DNA of 64,000 bases from Nocardia sp. alder85J (lineage in GTDB: Bacteria; Actinomycetota; Actinomycetes; Mycobacteriales; Mycobacteriaceae). The position numbers and the translations under genes are program-made. The stretch spans positions 248,001-312,000 of the forward strand of contig NZ_JAIUCZ020000007.1 in NCBI RefSeq assembly GCF_020176955.2. Reading direction: 5' to 3'. The notes under the pieces are model-generated. The model was not told where the DNA came from and searched no databases. It saw only the letters and a program-made list of their open reading frames with translations. Below, piece by piece: positions 1 to 8,026 of the stretch; position 1 is the stretch's first letter; each line of letters opens with the position of its first letter.

Positions 1-2
1 TG

Positions 3-707
3 GCCCGCGCACTGGCCGCCGATCCGCCGATCCTGTTGATGGACGAACCCTTCAGCGCCGTCGATCCGGTGGTGCGGGAGGAGTTGCAGGCCGAGATGCA
101 GCGCCTGCAAGCCGAATTGCGCAAGACGATCGTGTTCGTCACCCACGACATCGACGAGGCGGTCAAACTCGGCGACCGGGTGGCGGTCTTCGCCCGCGGC
201 GGGACGCTGCAACAGTACGATCCGCCGCAGCGGGTGCTGGCCCAGCCGGCCACCGATTTCGTCGCCGATTTCGTCGGCCGCGATCGCGGATACCGGGGGC
301 TGTCGTTCCGGACCGCCGACGAACTCGCGTTGCACGAGATCCGCACCGCCACTGCCGAAGAGGTGCCGCAGTTGCACCTGTCCACCGGCGAGTGGGTGCT
401 GGTCACCGACGGCGACCGGCGGCCGCAGGGCTGGGTGGACGTCACCGGGGTCGAGGCCGTCCGCGCCGGACGGACCCTGGCCGAGAGCATGTCGGCCGGC
501 GGCTCGCTGTTCCGGCCCGGCGCCGATCTGCGCCAGGCCCTCGACGCGGCGATCTCGTCCCCCTCGGGAATCGGTGTGGCCGTGAATGATTCGGGTTCGG
601 TGCGCGGCGGCGTGGATGCCACCGAGGCGGTCGCCCTGCTGGCGCGGCAACGCGCCGCCGAGGATGCCGAACGCAATCGGCACTTCACCGGCGAGCAGGC
701 GTCGTGA
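3..707 (+). CDS. ABC transporter ATPase, glycine betaine/carnitine/choline type, 5'-truncated
   Basis: This is the C-terminal 234 residues of an ATPase that would power import of a quaternary-amine osmolyte. The start lies left of the window. Visible are the end of the signature helix (ARAL), Walker B with the catalytic glutamate (LLMDEP, about residues 11-16 of the fragment), the D-loop SAVD and the switch histidine in VTHD near residue 48. The last 100 residues look like the CBS-type regulatory tail of ProV/OpuCA proteins. Two permease genes follow immediately, so this is an importer operon. No substrate-binding protein gene is in view; it may lie upstream. The family is clear, the exact substrate is inferred. 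Confidence 0.9.
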   Translation, partial: ARALAADPPILLMDEPFSAVDPVVREELQAEMQRLQAELRKTIVFVTHDIDEAVKLGDRVAVFARGGTLQQYDPPQRVLAQPATDFVADFVGRDRGYRGLSFRTADELALHEIRTATAEEVPQLHLSTGEWVLVTDGDRRPQGWVDVTGVEAVRAGRTLAESMSAGGSLFRPGADLRQALDAAISSPSGIGVAVNDSGSVRGGVDATEAVALLARQRAAEDAERNRHFTGEQAS

Positions 708-723
708 CGGGCGGCAGGGCGCG

Positions 724-1380
724 ATGAGATATCTGCTCCACAACTTCTCGGAGATCATGGGTTTCACCCGCACCCACGTGTATCTCGCACTGCTGCCGCT
801 GCTCATCGCGCTGGTGGTGGCGATTCCGGTGGGCGCGTTGGTCCGCCGGGTGTCCTGGCTGCGCCGGGTGACCACCACGGTGGCCGGCATCGCGTACACG
901 ATCCCCTCGCTGGCGCTGTTCGTGATCATCCCGCCGATCGTGGGGATCGCGACCATCGACCCGCTGAACGTCGTGATCGCGCTGACGGTGTACTCGGTGG
1001 CGCTGCTGGTGATCGCGGTGCCGACCGCCCTGGACGCGGTGCCCGCCGCCGTACTGGACGCCGCCCGGGCCATCGGCTACCCGGCGCTGCGCCGCACCCT
1101 GGTGGTCGAATTCCCGTTGGCGATACCGATTTTCGTGGCGAATCTGCGGGTGGTGGCGGTCACCAACATCTCGATGGTCACCGTCGGCGCGCTGATCGGC
1201 GTCGGCGGGCTGGGCAAGCTGTTCACCCAGGGCTACCAGCGGGACTATCCCGACGAGATCGTCGCCGGCATCATCGTGGTGCTGGTGCTGGCGCTGATCG
1301 TGGACCGGGCGCTGTTCCTGCTCGGCCGCGCGGCCACCCCGTGGCTGCGCGCCCGCGGCCCGAAAGGGGCAGGGGCATGA
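724..1380 (+). CDS. ABC transporter permease, ProW/OpuCB type
   Basis: Inner-membrane subunit of 218 residues of the same osmolyte importer. It has five or six hydrophobic helices and the binding-protein-dependent permease loop that contacts the ATPase (AARAIGYPALRRT, then VGALIGVGGLG). The ATG at 724 is chosen because the hydrophobic N-terminus starts there and because it lies 16 nt after the ATPase stop; a longer reading from about 586 would overlap the ATPase gene. The stop overlaps the next permease start by 4 nt (ATGA), so the two permeases are translationally coupled. Confidence 0.88.
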   Translation: MRYLLHNFSEIMGFTRTHVYLALLPLLIALVVAIPVGALVRRVSWLRRVTTTVAGIAYTIPSLALFVIIPPIVGIATIDPLNVVIALTVYSVALLVIAVPTALDAVPAAVLDAARAIGYPALRRTLVVEFPLAIPIFVANLRVVAVTNISMVTVGALIGVGGLGKLFTQGYQRDYPDEIVAGIIVVLVLALIVDRALFLLGRAATPWLRARGPKGAGA

Positions 1381-2072
1381 ACCTTTTCACCGGCGCCTGG
1401 CACTATCTGACCACGGCCGCGAACTGGGGCGGCGCCACCGGCATCGGCCACCGCCTCGGCGAACACCTCTGGTACAGCTTCCTCACCGTCGTCGTCTCGG
1501 TGCTGATCGCGGTGCCGATCGGCCTGGTGATCGGGCACACCCGCCGCGGCGCCGCGGCGATCGTGGGCGTCGCCAACGCCATGCGGGCCCTGCCCACCCT
1601 GGGCCTGCTCACCTTCGTGGTGCTGCTGCTCGGCCTGGGTCTGATCCCGCCGCTGATCGCGCTGCTCACCGTCGGTATCCCACCCCTGCTGGCCGGGGCG
1701 TACGCCGGGGTGGCGAACGTCGATCCCGACGTGGTCGACGCGTCACGTGCGATGGGGATGACCGAGACCCAGGTGCTGCTGCGCGTCGAGGTGCCCAATG
1801 CGCTGCCGGTGCTGCTGACCGGATTGCGTTCCGCCACATTGCAGGTGGTCGCGACCGCCACCATCGCCGCGTACGTGAACCTGGGCGGCCTGGGTCGCTA
1901 CATCTTCGACGGGATCGGCCTCTACGACTACACCCGGGTGCTGGTCGGCGCGATCCTGGTGGCCGTGCTGGCGTTGCTGCTGGACGGGGTCCTGGCCTTG
2001 GTGGTGTGGGTCAGCGCACCGGGCGCCGGCCGGCTCAGCGTGCCAGTCCGGCGCGATGGGCGTACGCGATAG
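1377..2072 (+). CDS. ABC transporter permease, ProW/OpuCD type
   Basis: Second permease of the importer, 231 residues, with several membrane helices and the ATPase-coupling loop (ASRAMGMTETQVLLRVEVP, then YVNLGGLGRYIF). The start overlaps the previous stop by 4 nt. The last 38 bases overlap the 3' end of the convergent response-regulator gene, so the two stop codons cross. ATPase-permease-permease order is usual for OpuC/ProVWZ-like systems; the binding protein is not downstream. Confidence 0.88.
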   Translation: MNLFTGAWHYLTTAANWGGATGIGHRLGEHLWYSFLTVVVSVLIAVPIGLVIGHTRRGAAAIVGVANAMRALPTLGLLTFVVLLLGLGLIPPLIALLTVGIPPLLAGAYAGVANVDPDVVDASRAMGMTETQVLLRVEVPNALPVLLTGLRSATLQVVATATIAAYVNLGGLGRYIFDGIGLYDYTRVLVGAILVAVLALLLDGVLALVVWVSAPGAGRLSVPVRRDGRTR

Positions 2073-2766
2073 CCTGGCCGCGATCGCGCACGCCCAGCTT
2101 CGCGAACAGCGAATTGATATGGCTCTTCACGGTACTCACGCCGATGAACAGTTCCTTGGCGATCTCGGTGTTGCTGCGGCCGGTGGCCATCAGGCGCAGC
2201 ACGTCGAGTTCGCGGTCGGTGAGATCGGCGTCCGGGGCGGGCGCGGCGACGGCGAGCCCCGAGATGAGACGAGCGCCGACGTCCGCGGCCAGAGTGGTGT
2301 GGCCGCTGGCCACCGAGCGGATCGCGGCGGCGATCTCGGCGCGACCGGCGTCCTTGGTGAGATAGCCCCGGGCGCCCGCGCGCAACGCACCGGCGATCGA
2401 GGCGTCGTCGGCGTAGGTGGTGAGCACCAGCACCGCCGTGCCCGGATGCGACGCGGTGATGGCGGCGGTCGCGGCGACACCGTCGGTGCCGGGCATCCGC
2501 AGATCCATCAGCACCACGCGCGGGGTCAGGCGCCGCACCAGGTCGACCGCTTCGGCGCCGTCGCGGGCCTCGCCGACCACCGTCACGTCGGGCAGCAGTG
2601 ACAGCACGGTGGTGAGGCCGTCGCGCACCGTCGTCTGATCGTCGGCGACCACCACGGTGATGGTATCGGGCCCGGTCGTGTTGCGCCCGTTCGCATCCGG
2701 ACCGCTCGTGCCGGGTTCGGTCCTGCCGGGTTCGGAATCCACCGCTGCTCCTTCGCCTCGATCCAC
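2035..2766 (-). CDS. two-component response regulator, NarL/FixJ family
   Basis: DNA-binding regulator of 243 residues. After a polar N-terminal tail of about 35 residues comes a receiver domain: acidic pair D42-D43, phospho-acceptor D88 in VVLMDLRMPG, and K138. A LuxR-type helix-turn-helix fills residues 175-240 (LTDRELDVLRLMATGRSNTE). The GTG at 2766 follows a GGGGGAG ribosome site by 7 nt. It lies 21 nt after the sensor kinase gene and is surely its partner. The signal sensed is unknown. Its 3' end overlaps the convergent permease gene. Confidence 0.9.
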   Translation of the reverse strand: MDRGEGAAVDSEPGRTEPGTSGPDANGRNTTGPDTITVVVADDQTTVRDGLTTVLSLLPDVTVVGEARDGAEAVDLVRRLTPRVVLMDLRMPGTDGVAATAAITASHPGTAVLVLTTYADDASIAGALRAGARGYLTKDAGRAEIAAAIRSVASGHTTLAADVGARLISGLAVAAPAPDADLTDRELDVLRLMATGRSNTEIAKELFIGVSTVKSHINSLFAKLGVRDRGQAIAYAHRAGLAR

Positions 2767-2787
2767 TGTGCCACTCCCCCGGCCCGC

Positions 2788-3927
2788 CTAGGACCCGGCG
2801 ACCGGGCGGCCCGGTGCCGGAACCCGGATGCGGACGGTCCAATGGCCGTCGACGCGACCGGCGGTGACGCTGCCGCCGAGGGCCGCGATGCGTTCGGTCA
2901 TGCCGAGCAGGCCCGCCCCCGAACCGGTCCGCGCCAGCGCCGCCACCCGGCTGCCCAGCGCATTCGACACCACCGCCGTCAGCCCCTGGGGCCCGGTCCG
3001 GAGGTCGATCGAAACCGGTTGTCCCGGAGCATGTTTGCGGGCGTTGGTGAGCGCCTCCTGGATCGCGCGGGACAGGGCCACCGCGGTCTGTTCGTCCAGT
3101 CCGCGCAGATCGGCGTCGATGCGGACCTCGACCCGGCCGCCGCTGCCGCGGTGATCGTCGGCGAGACGCTGGAGTTCGGCGCCGAGGTCGACCTCCTCCG
3201 CACGCAGCGCGCCCACCACCCGCCGCGCGTCCGCGAGTCCCGACACCGCCAGCCGGTGCGAGGCCTTGACCCGCTCGGCGGCGCGGTCCACCTCACCGGC
3301 CTCCAGCAGCGCGTCGGCGGCGTCCAGTTGCAGCACCAGCCCGCCGAGGGTGTGGGCGAGCACGTCGTGCATGTCGCGCGCGATCCGGCCGCGCTCGGTC
3401 AGCGCGGCGGCCCGGTCGCGCTCGGCGCGGATGACCCGATTCTGTTCCACCAGGAGCCGGTTCTGTTCGGCGGCGATCCGGGACTGCCGCCGCGTCCAGC
3501 CCATCAGCCCCATCACCAGCGCCCCCGACACCACCGCCAGCAGCGAACTCGGCGCGTCACCGGCCACCCACTGCGACACGCTCGCACCGAAGATGGCCAG
3601 GGCCGCGATCACCGCGCCCACCGCCACCGGCTCGTCGAGCAGCGCGAACCCCGCGAACACCGCCGCCAGCGCCGTGATCGCCGACCCCGCCGAGAAGGAG
3701 CAGGTCAGCCCGCCGCCGATCGCCATCGCGACCAGGCACAGCACGGTCGGCCAGCGGGGCCGTTCCGGGACGACGATCCAGACCACCCAGCCGATCCAGG
3801 ACGCCACCGCGGCGACGGCCCACCAGCCGTGGTGGAGCAGGGTGTTGCCGCCCGCGGACACTACAGCGACGAGCCCGACCAGGCGCAACAGCCTGGACGG
3901 GAGCGTCGCCAGCGGGGATACGGTCAT
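2788..3927 (-). CDS. sensor histidine kinase, NarX/DesK-like (HisKA_3)
   Basis: Membrane sensor kinase of 379 residues. The first 145 residues carry about five or six hydrophobic helices with little extracellular sequence, suggesting it senses within or near the membrane. A short coiled coil leads to the dimerisation box with H187 (RIARDMHDVLAH), then an HATPase_c domain ending GLLGMTERIAALGG. It would phosphorylate the regulator encoded just downstream. The gene is 6 nt after the preceding membrane-protein gene, so three genes probably form one operon. Confidence 0.9.
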   Translation of the reverse strand: MTVSPLATLPSRLLRLVGLVAVVSAGGNTLLHHGWWAVAAVASWIGWVVWIVVPERPRWPTVLCLVAMAIGGGLTCSFSAGSAITALAAVFAGFALLDEPVAVGAVIAALAIFGASVSQWVAGDAPSSLLAVVSGALVMGLMGWTRRQSRIAAEQNRLLVEQNRVIRAERDRAAALTERGRIARDMHDVLAHTLGGLVLQLDAADALLEAGEVDRAAERVKASHRLAVSGLADARRVVGALRAEEVDLGAELQRLADDHRGSGGRVEVRIDADLRGLDEQTAVALSRAIQEALTNARKHAPGQPVSIDLRTGPQGLTAVVSNALGSRVAALARTGSGAGLLGMTERIAALGGSVTAGRVDGHWTVRIRVPAPGRPVAGS

Positions 3928-3933
3928 CGCCGC

Positions 3934-4488
3934 TCAGTATCCATTGCCCGGCCCGCCGGAGAATCCACTGCCCGGCCCGCCGGTATATCCATTGCCCGGC
4001 ATCGGCGCCCCCACCGACCGCCGCACATCCGCGCGCCGGACCAGGACGAGGGTGCGCCCGACCCGGTTGAGCGCCACCATCAGCAGGATCACGCCGGTCG
4101 AGGTGACGATCTTCGCGCCGAGCGCGCTCGCCCCCGCGTCGACCCCCACCCGCACCACGATCAGCACCAGCCACAGCAGCGACCCGGCCCATCCGGTGCG
4201 GGCCTCCCAGCGGCCCTCGGCGACGCGTAGCTGCGACAGCTGTCCCATCAGCGCGCCGACCCCGAGGCTCAGCAGGCCGGTACCCACCAGCAGCGCCACC
4301 GCCACCCCGTCGAGGCTGCGGGCATCGGCCGGGGCGGACCGCAGCGAGACCAGGCCGATCACCGCGAGGATGACCGGCATCCGCCAGATGCGGGCCGGAT
4401 CGAGCACCTGCCACCGGGTCTGCCGGTAGACGATCCAGCCGAGCACCGCGACCACGAGAACAATTTCCGAAAGCTGCGCCGAACTCAT
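3934..4488 (-). CDS. multi-pass membrane protein of unknown function with Gly-rich repeat tail
   Basis: Protein of 184 residues with four or five hydrophobic helices and a conserved-looking segment after the first helix (YRQTRWQVLDPARIWRMP), resembling DUF1453-type membrane proteins; I do not assign a function. The last 20 or so residues are an imperfect 8-residue repeat (GNGYTGGP, GSGFSGGP) encoded by a 24-bp tandem repeat that reaches the stop codon. It is the first gene of the operon with the sensor kinase and regulator, so it may be an accessory of that system. The start ATG has TTGAGG a few bases upstream. Confidence 0.75.
   Translation of the reverse strand: MSSAQLSEIVLVVAVLGWIVYRQTRWQVLDPARIWRMPVILAVIGLVSLRSAPADARSLDGVAVALLVGTGLLSLGVGALMGQLSQLRVAEGRWEARTGWAGSLLWLVLIVVRVGVDAGASALGAKIVTSTGVILLMVALNRVGRTLVLVRRADVRRSVGAPMPGNGYTGGPGSGFSGGPGNGY
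3938..4000. repeat. 24-bp tandem repeat, about 2.6 units, in the 3' end of a gene
   Basis: Units begin at 3938, 3962 and 3986 and share the core CCATTGCCCGGC. The array starts two bases inside the stop codon of the minus-strand membrane-protein gene and is in frame with it (8 codons per unit). Confidence 0.85.
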
Positions 4489-4573
4489 GCCTCAACGGTC
4501 GCGCGCGGCGCCGCCGCGACCCACCACCCGCGGGTGGAGTACGGGTGGATCTTCCCCGGTGTCCGGGTGGGGC

Positions 4574-5392
4574 TCAGTGCGGCGCCGCGTGCACCGAGTC
4601 CACGGCGCCGTCGAGTCCGGCGATGAGATATCCGCTGACGTTGTAGGAGTCCGTCTCGTAGATCACCACGCGGCTGCCCATCATCCCGTCCACGATGAAG
4701 TAGGTGGACTTGGGCTGTGGCACCGCCACCGTCTGCGGGGCCGAGGCCAGCAGATCCATCACCTTGCCCACATCGACCCGGCTCAGATCGACCGTTCCGG
4801 TGCCCGGCTGCCGCGGCGTCGGCGTGCCCTTGTCGAAACCGCCCTTGTAGTAATAGTTCATCGCGTGCGCGGGCTCGCCGGGCACGCCCCGCGTCACCAC
4901 CGCGTAGTCCGGGTAGACGGTCGCATCGTCCACGACGGTGTCGCCGAACTTGCGGGACACCGCCGCGACGAGCGCCGAAAACCCTGCGGCGGTGTGCAAC
5001 GCCCTGGGCGCGGCGGCCGTCGGGCTCGGCGCGGTGGTCGCCCACCCGTTGCCCGCATCCCCGCCCCCGGCCGTCACCGTATCCCGCGACCCGGGCCGGG
5101 TCGCCACCCCGAGCCCGTACCCCACCGCCGCACTCACCCCGATGATCGCGGCCGTCACGACCGCCCGCCGGCTCCGCACCGGCCCCGAACCATACTGTCC
5201 CAGTACGGCTCCCGGCGGCGGCGAGCGCAGATCGTTGGTCAGCGAACGCAATTCACCGATGGTCGTGGCCGACATCGCCGCGTCGACCCGCGTCCGATGT
5301 TCCTCCCCGTCGAGCCGACCGGCGGCATACGCGCTGTTCAGTAGCATGCACGCATAAGCGATGTCCTTGGCCGGCGGCGCCTGGTCGAGCAT
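4574..5392 (-). CDS. DUF1707 domain membrane-anchored protein
   Basis: Protein of 272 residues. Residues about 7-55 form a DUF1707 domain (AYAAGRLDGEEHRTRVDAAM and GELRSLTNDL), an N-terminal cytoplasmic module common in actinobacterial membrane proteins. One transmembrane helix follows (AVVTAAIIGVSAAVGYGLGV, about residues 77-97), then an exported domain of about 170 residues that I do not recognise. The ATG at 5392 is preferred over the one 24 nt upstream because the -10 hexamer TACACT ends exactly 6 nt before it, implying a leaderless mRNA. Confidence 0.75.
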   Translation of the reverse strand: MLDQAPPAKDIAYACMLLNSAYAAGRLDGEEHRTRVDAAMSATTIGELRSLTNDLRSPPPGAVLGQYGSGPVRSRRAVVTAAIIGVSAAVGYGLGVATRPGSRDTVTAGGGDAGNGWATTAPSPTAAAPRALHTAAGFSALVAAVSRKFGDTVVDDATVYPDYAVVTRGVPGEPAHAMNYYYKGGFDKGTPTPRQPGTGTVDLSRVDVGKVMDLLASAPQTVAVPQPKSTYFIVDGMMGSRVVIYETDSYNVSGYLIAGLDGAVDSVHAAPH

Positions 5393-5398
5393 GTGCGC

Positions 5399-5404
5399 AG
5401 TGTA
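5399..5404 (-). promoter_or_regulatory. -10 element (TACACT), leaderless promoter of the DUF1707 gene
   Basis: TACACT on the minus strand, then 6 nt, then ATG. Transcription would start at or beside the start codon. Confidence 0.55.
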
Positions 5405-5461
5405 CGGCCGCAACACAGCCCACGCGCAGCAAACATCCGCTCGGCGCGGGCGTCACGCCGC

Positions 5462-5794
5462 TCAGCGGTGACAGGCGGCCCGGTAGTCGATGATCGGCTG
5501 CCGCGCCGCGCGGAACTCCCGCGCCTGCTGCGGATTCGCCTGCCGGTAGGCCTGCCACTCCGCCCGCCGCTGCTCCTTCGGCAACCCCTTCACCTTCGTC
5601 ACCTCGGCGGCCACGTCCGGATGCCCCGCCAGGTACGCCTCCACCTGCCCGCGCGCCACGGTCCGGGCCTGCGCCCGCGCCTGCGGATTGCATTGCGGCC
5701 CATCGGCTCCGGCGATCCCCGGCACCGCGACCACCACGGCCGCCAACCCGGCGACCCCGGCGAGCAGCCCTGCGGCAATTCGTTTCACATCCAC
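5462..5794 (-). CDS. small secreted protein, hemophore-related family (putative)
   Basis: Precursor of 110 residues with a clear signal peptide (hydrophobic residues 6-29, cleavage likely after GIAGA). The mature part has two cysteines, near positions 35 and 108, and a helical segment VEAYLAGHPDVAAEV...LPKEQRRAEWQAYRQANP. This resembles the mycobacterial/nocardial hemophore-related family (Rv0203/Rv1174c-like), secreted haem-binding helical proteins; the assignment is by motif memory and tentative. The ATG is preceded by AAGGAG at good spacing. It sits alone between a DUF1707 gene and a two-component pair. Confidence 0.7.
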   Translation of the reverse strand: MDVKRIAAGLLAGVAGLAAVVVAVPGIAGADGPQCNPQARAQARTVARGQVEAYLAGHPDVAAEVTKVKGLPKEQRRAEWQAYRQANPQQAREFRAARQPIIDYRAACHR

Positions 5795-5877
5795 TCCTTC
5801 GATTCGATACCTGCCCCACCGAATCTCCCCACCCCACCTGAACCTGCGCTGAAGATCGCCCCCTCCCGCACCGACCT

Positions 5878-7245
5878 TCAGCCGATCTTCAGCCCGTCAC
5901 CCGCCTCGCTCACCGCCCCCGAGACGGGCCCCGTGTTCAGGTGGAGGGTGAACAGGGCGCCGGAGCTGGTGGGTTCGCAGGTGAGGTCGCCGTCGTGGGC
6001 TCGGGCTATGCCGCGGGCTATGGCGAGGCCCAGGCCGGAGCCCTGGGGGCGGCGGTCGCGGGCGGGGTCGAGGCGGACCAGGCGGTCGAAGATGCGGTCG
6101 CGGTCGGCGGTCGGGATGCCGGGGCCGTTGTCGGCAACGGTGATCTCGGCGGTGGTGGGGGTGGCGGTGAGCGCGACGGTGACGGCGGCCGGGGGTTCGG
6201 GGGTGAGGGCCTGACAGGCATTGCCGAGGAGGTTGGTCAGGATCTGGCCGATGCGGTCCGGGTCGACGGTGGCGACGAGGTGGGGGCCCGTCAGCTGGAA
6301 GTCGATGCCGGGGTGCAGCATTCGGGTGCGGTCGACGTGGGTGGCGGCCAGGTCGTAGAGGTCCACGGGGGTGCGGTGCAGGTGCAGGCCGGCGTCGATG
6401 CGGGCCATGTCGAGCAGGTCCTCGACCAGGCGACCGGCGCGTTGCGCCTCGCGGGCCAGCAGCAGGTGCAGGCGCTGCTGGTCCTCGGGATCGGCGCCGG
6501 GAGGCTGGTGCAGGACCGCCTCGGCGATCGCGCGGATGCCCGCGACCGGGGTGCGCAGTTCGTGGGCGGCGTCGGCGAGGAAGGAGCGCAGGTGCTGTTC
6601 GGAGGCGCGGGCGCGGGCCTCGGCGCCTTCCAGCGCGTCCAGCATCTCGTCGAAAGCGGCTGCCGTGCGGCCCAATTCGGTGTCGGCGCGGTCGGGGGTG
6701 AGGCGGCGGCCGCGTTCGCCGCGGGCGATCTCGCGAGCCAGGCGGGTCATCGAGTCCAGCGGCGCCAGGGCGCGGCGCACGCCGAACCAGAGGCCGGCGG
6801 CGATGACGGCGATCGCGGCGGTGGTGGCGCCGGCCAGCACCCAGCCGAGCCGGGACTGTAGGCGGGTCAGCAGCGGGGTGTCCACCTGGAGGGTCAGGTG
6901 GGCGCGATTCAGCTCGCCGGGGCCGGTCAGCACGATGACGCGGGGGCGGGCGGCGCCGTCCTCCTCGTGCCGCGAGCCCAGGCTGCCGTAGACGCGGCCG
7001 TCGGCGAGGGTCAGCCGGGCCCGCACCGAACGGTTGTCCACCCGGGTGATCAGGACGGTGGGCGGAGTGTCGGCCTGGGCAAGTTGCCGGGCCAGCTGGG
7101 CACGGTCGGTGAGCACGGCGTTCTCGCTGCGGTTGATCACCACGCCGAACAGGCTGTGCACCAGCAACGCCACCGCCAGCAGGGCGATCCCGGAGACCGC
7201 CGCCGCGGTGAGCGTCACCCGCCGCCGCAGCGAGACCGTTCTCAC
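5878..7245 (-). CDS. two-component sensor histidine kinase (HAMP/HisKA type)
   Basis: Sensor of 455 residues: transmembrane helix 1 (about 11-35), periplasmic loop of about 100 residues, helix 2 (about 134-156), HAMP linker (RRALAPLDSMTRLAREI), HisKA domain with H228 in DAAHELRTPVAG, and HATPase with the N box NLLGNACQAL and DNGPGIP. It would phosphorylate the OmpR-type regulator encoded immediately upstream. The GTG start overlaps the regulator's stop by 4 nt, which fixes the start. The signal is unknown. Confidence 0.93.
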   Translation of the reverse strand: MRTVSLRRRVTLTAAAVSGIALLAVALLVHSLFGVVINRSENAVLTDRAQLARQLAQADTPPTVLITRVDNRSVRARLTLADGRVYGSLGSRHEEDGAARPRVIVLTGPGELNRAHLTLQVDTPLLTRLQSRLGWVLAGATTAAIAVIAAGLWFGVRRALAPLDSMTRLAREIARGERGRRLTPDRADTELGRTAAAFDEMLDALEGAEARARASEQHLRSFLADAAHELRTPVAGIRAIAEAVLHQPPGADPEDQQRLHLLLAREAQRAGRLVEDLLDMARIDAGLHLHRTPVDLYDLAATHVDRTRMLHPGIDFQLTGPHLVATVDPDRIGQILTNLLGNACQALTPEPPAAVTVALTATPTTAEITVADNGPGIPTADRDRIFDRLVRLDPARDRRPQGSGLGLAIARGIARAHDGDLTCEPTSSGALFTLHLNTGPVSGAVSEAGDGLKIG

Positions 7246-7925
7246 CGGTCACCGGCCCGTAAGGTGTAGCCGAGGCCACGGACGGTGTGCAGCAGCCGCG
7301 GGCCGTGCCCCTCCAGCTTGCGCCGCAGCGCGCTGACGTACACCTCCACCAGATTCGGGTCGTAGTCCTCGTAACCCCAGACGGCCGTGAGGATCTGGGT
7401 CTTCGTCACCACCCGGTCGCGGTGGGTGGCGAGGTAGGCGAGCAGTTTGAATTCGGTGGCGGTGAGCGTCACCGGTGTGTCGCCACGGACCACCACCCCG
7501 GAGTCGACGTCGACCACCAGGTCGCCGACCACGAGGGTGGTCTGGAGGCGGCCCATCCGGCGCAGCAGCGCCTCGATGCGGGCGACGAGTTCGGTGAGGT
7601 CGAACGGCTTCACCACGTAGTCGTCGGATCCGGCGCGCAGGCCGCGCACCCGGTCCGCCACGCCGTCGCGGGCGGTCAGCATCACCACCCCCGCCTTGCA
7701 TCGTGAGCGCACCGCCTCCAGCAGCGTGAACCCGTCCCGGCCGGGCAGCATCACGTCCAGGACCACGACATCCGGCCGGAACCGGGACAGATCGTGTTCC
7801 AGGCCGCCGCCGTCCGCGCGCGACATGACCTGGTGACCGGCGGCGGCCAGGGCGGACGTCACCGCCGCCCGGATGGCGTCGGCGTCCTCGATGACCAGAA
7901 TGCGACCGGGCTGCACACCCGACAT
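7242..7925 (-). CDS. two-component response regulator, OmpR/PhoB family
   Basis: Regulator of 227 residues. The receiver domain has acidic E13-D14, phospho-acceptor D57 (VVVLDVMLPG), T84 and K106. A winged-helix DNA-binding domain follows (about 130-225; LTATEFKLLAYLATH, WGYEDYDPNLVEVYVSALRRKL, VRGLGYTLR). First gene of a two-gene operon, overlapping the kinase start by 4 nt. About 100 nt separate it from the divergent DUF1800 gene. Confidence 0.93.
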   Translation of the reverse strand: MSGVQPGRILVIEDADAIRAAVTSALAAAGHQVMSRADGGGLEHDLSRFRPDVVVLDVMLPGRDGFTLLEAVRSRCKAGVVMLTARDGVADRVRGLRAGSDDYVVKPFDLTELVARIEALLRRMGRLQTTLVVGDLVVDVDSGVVVRGDTPVTLTATEFKLLAYLATHRDRVVTKTQILTAVWGYEDYDPNLVEVYVSALRRKLEGHGPRLLHTVRGLGYTLRAGDR

Positions 7926-8026
7926 TGTGCCCCGCCACCCGCCACGGATCGCGGGGGTGCTGAGGATCGGCTGAACATCGGCCCGCCGGGCCGCCCGACG
8001 GCGGGCCGGGCCGTGATACTCGGGTC

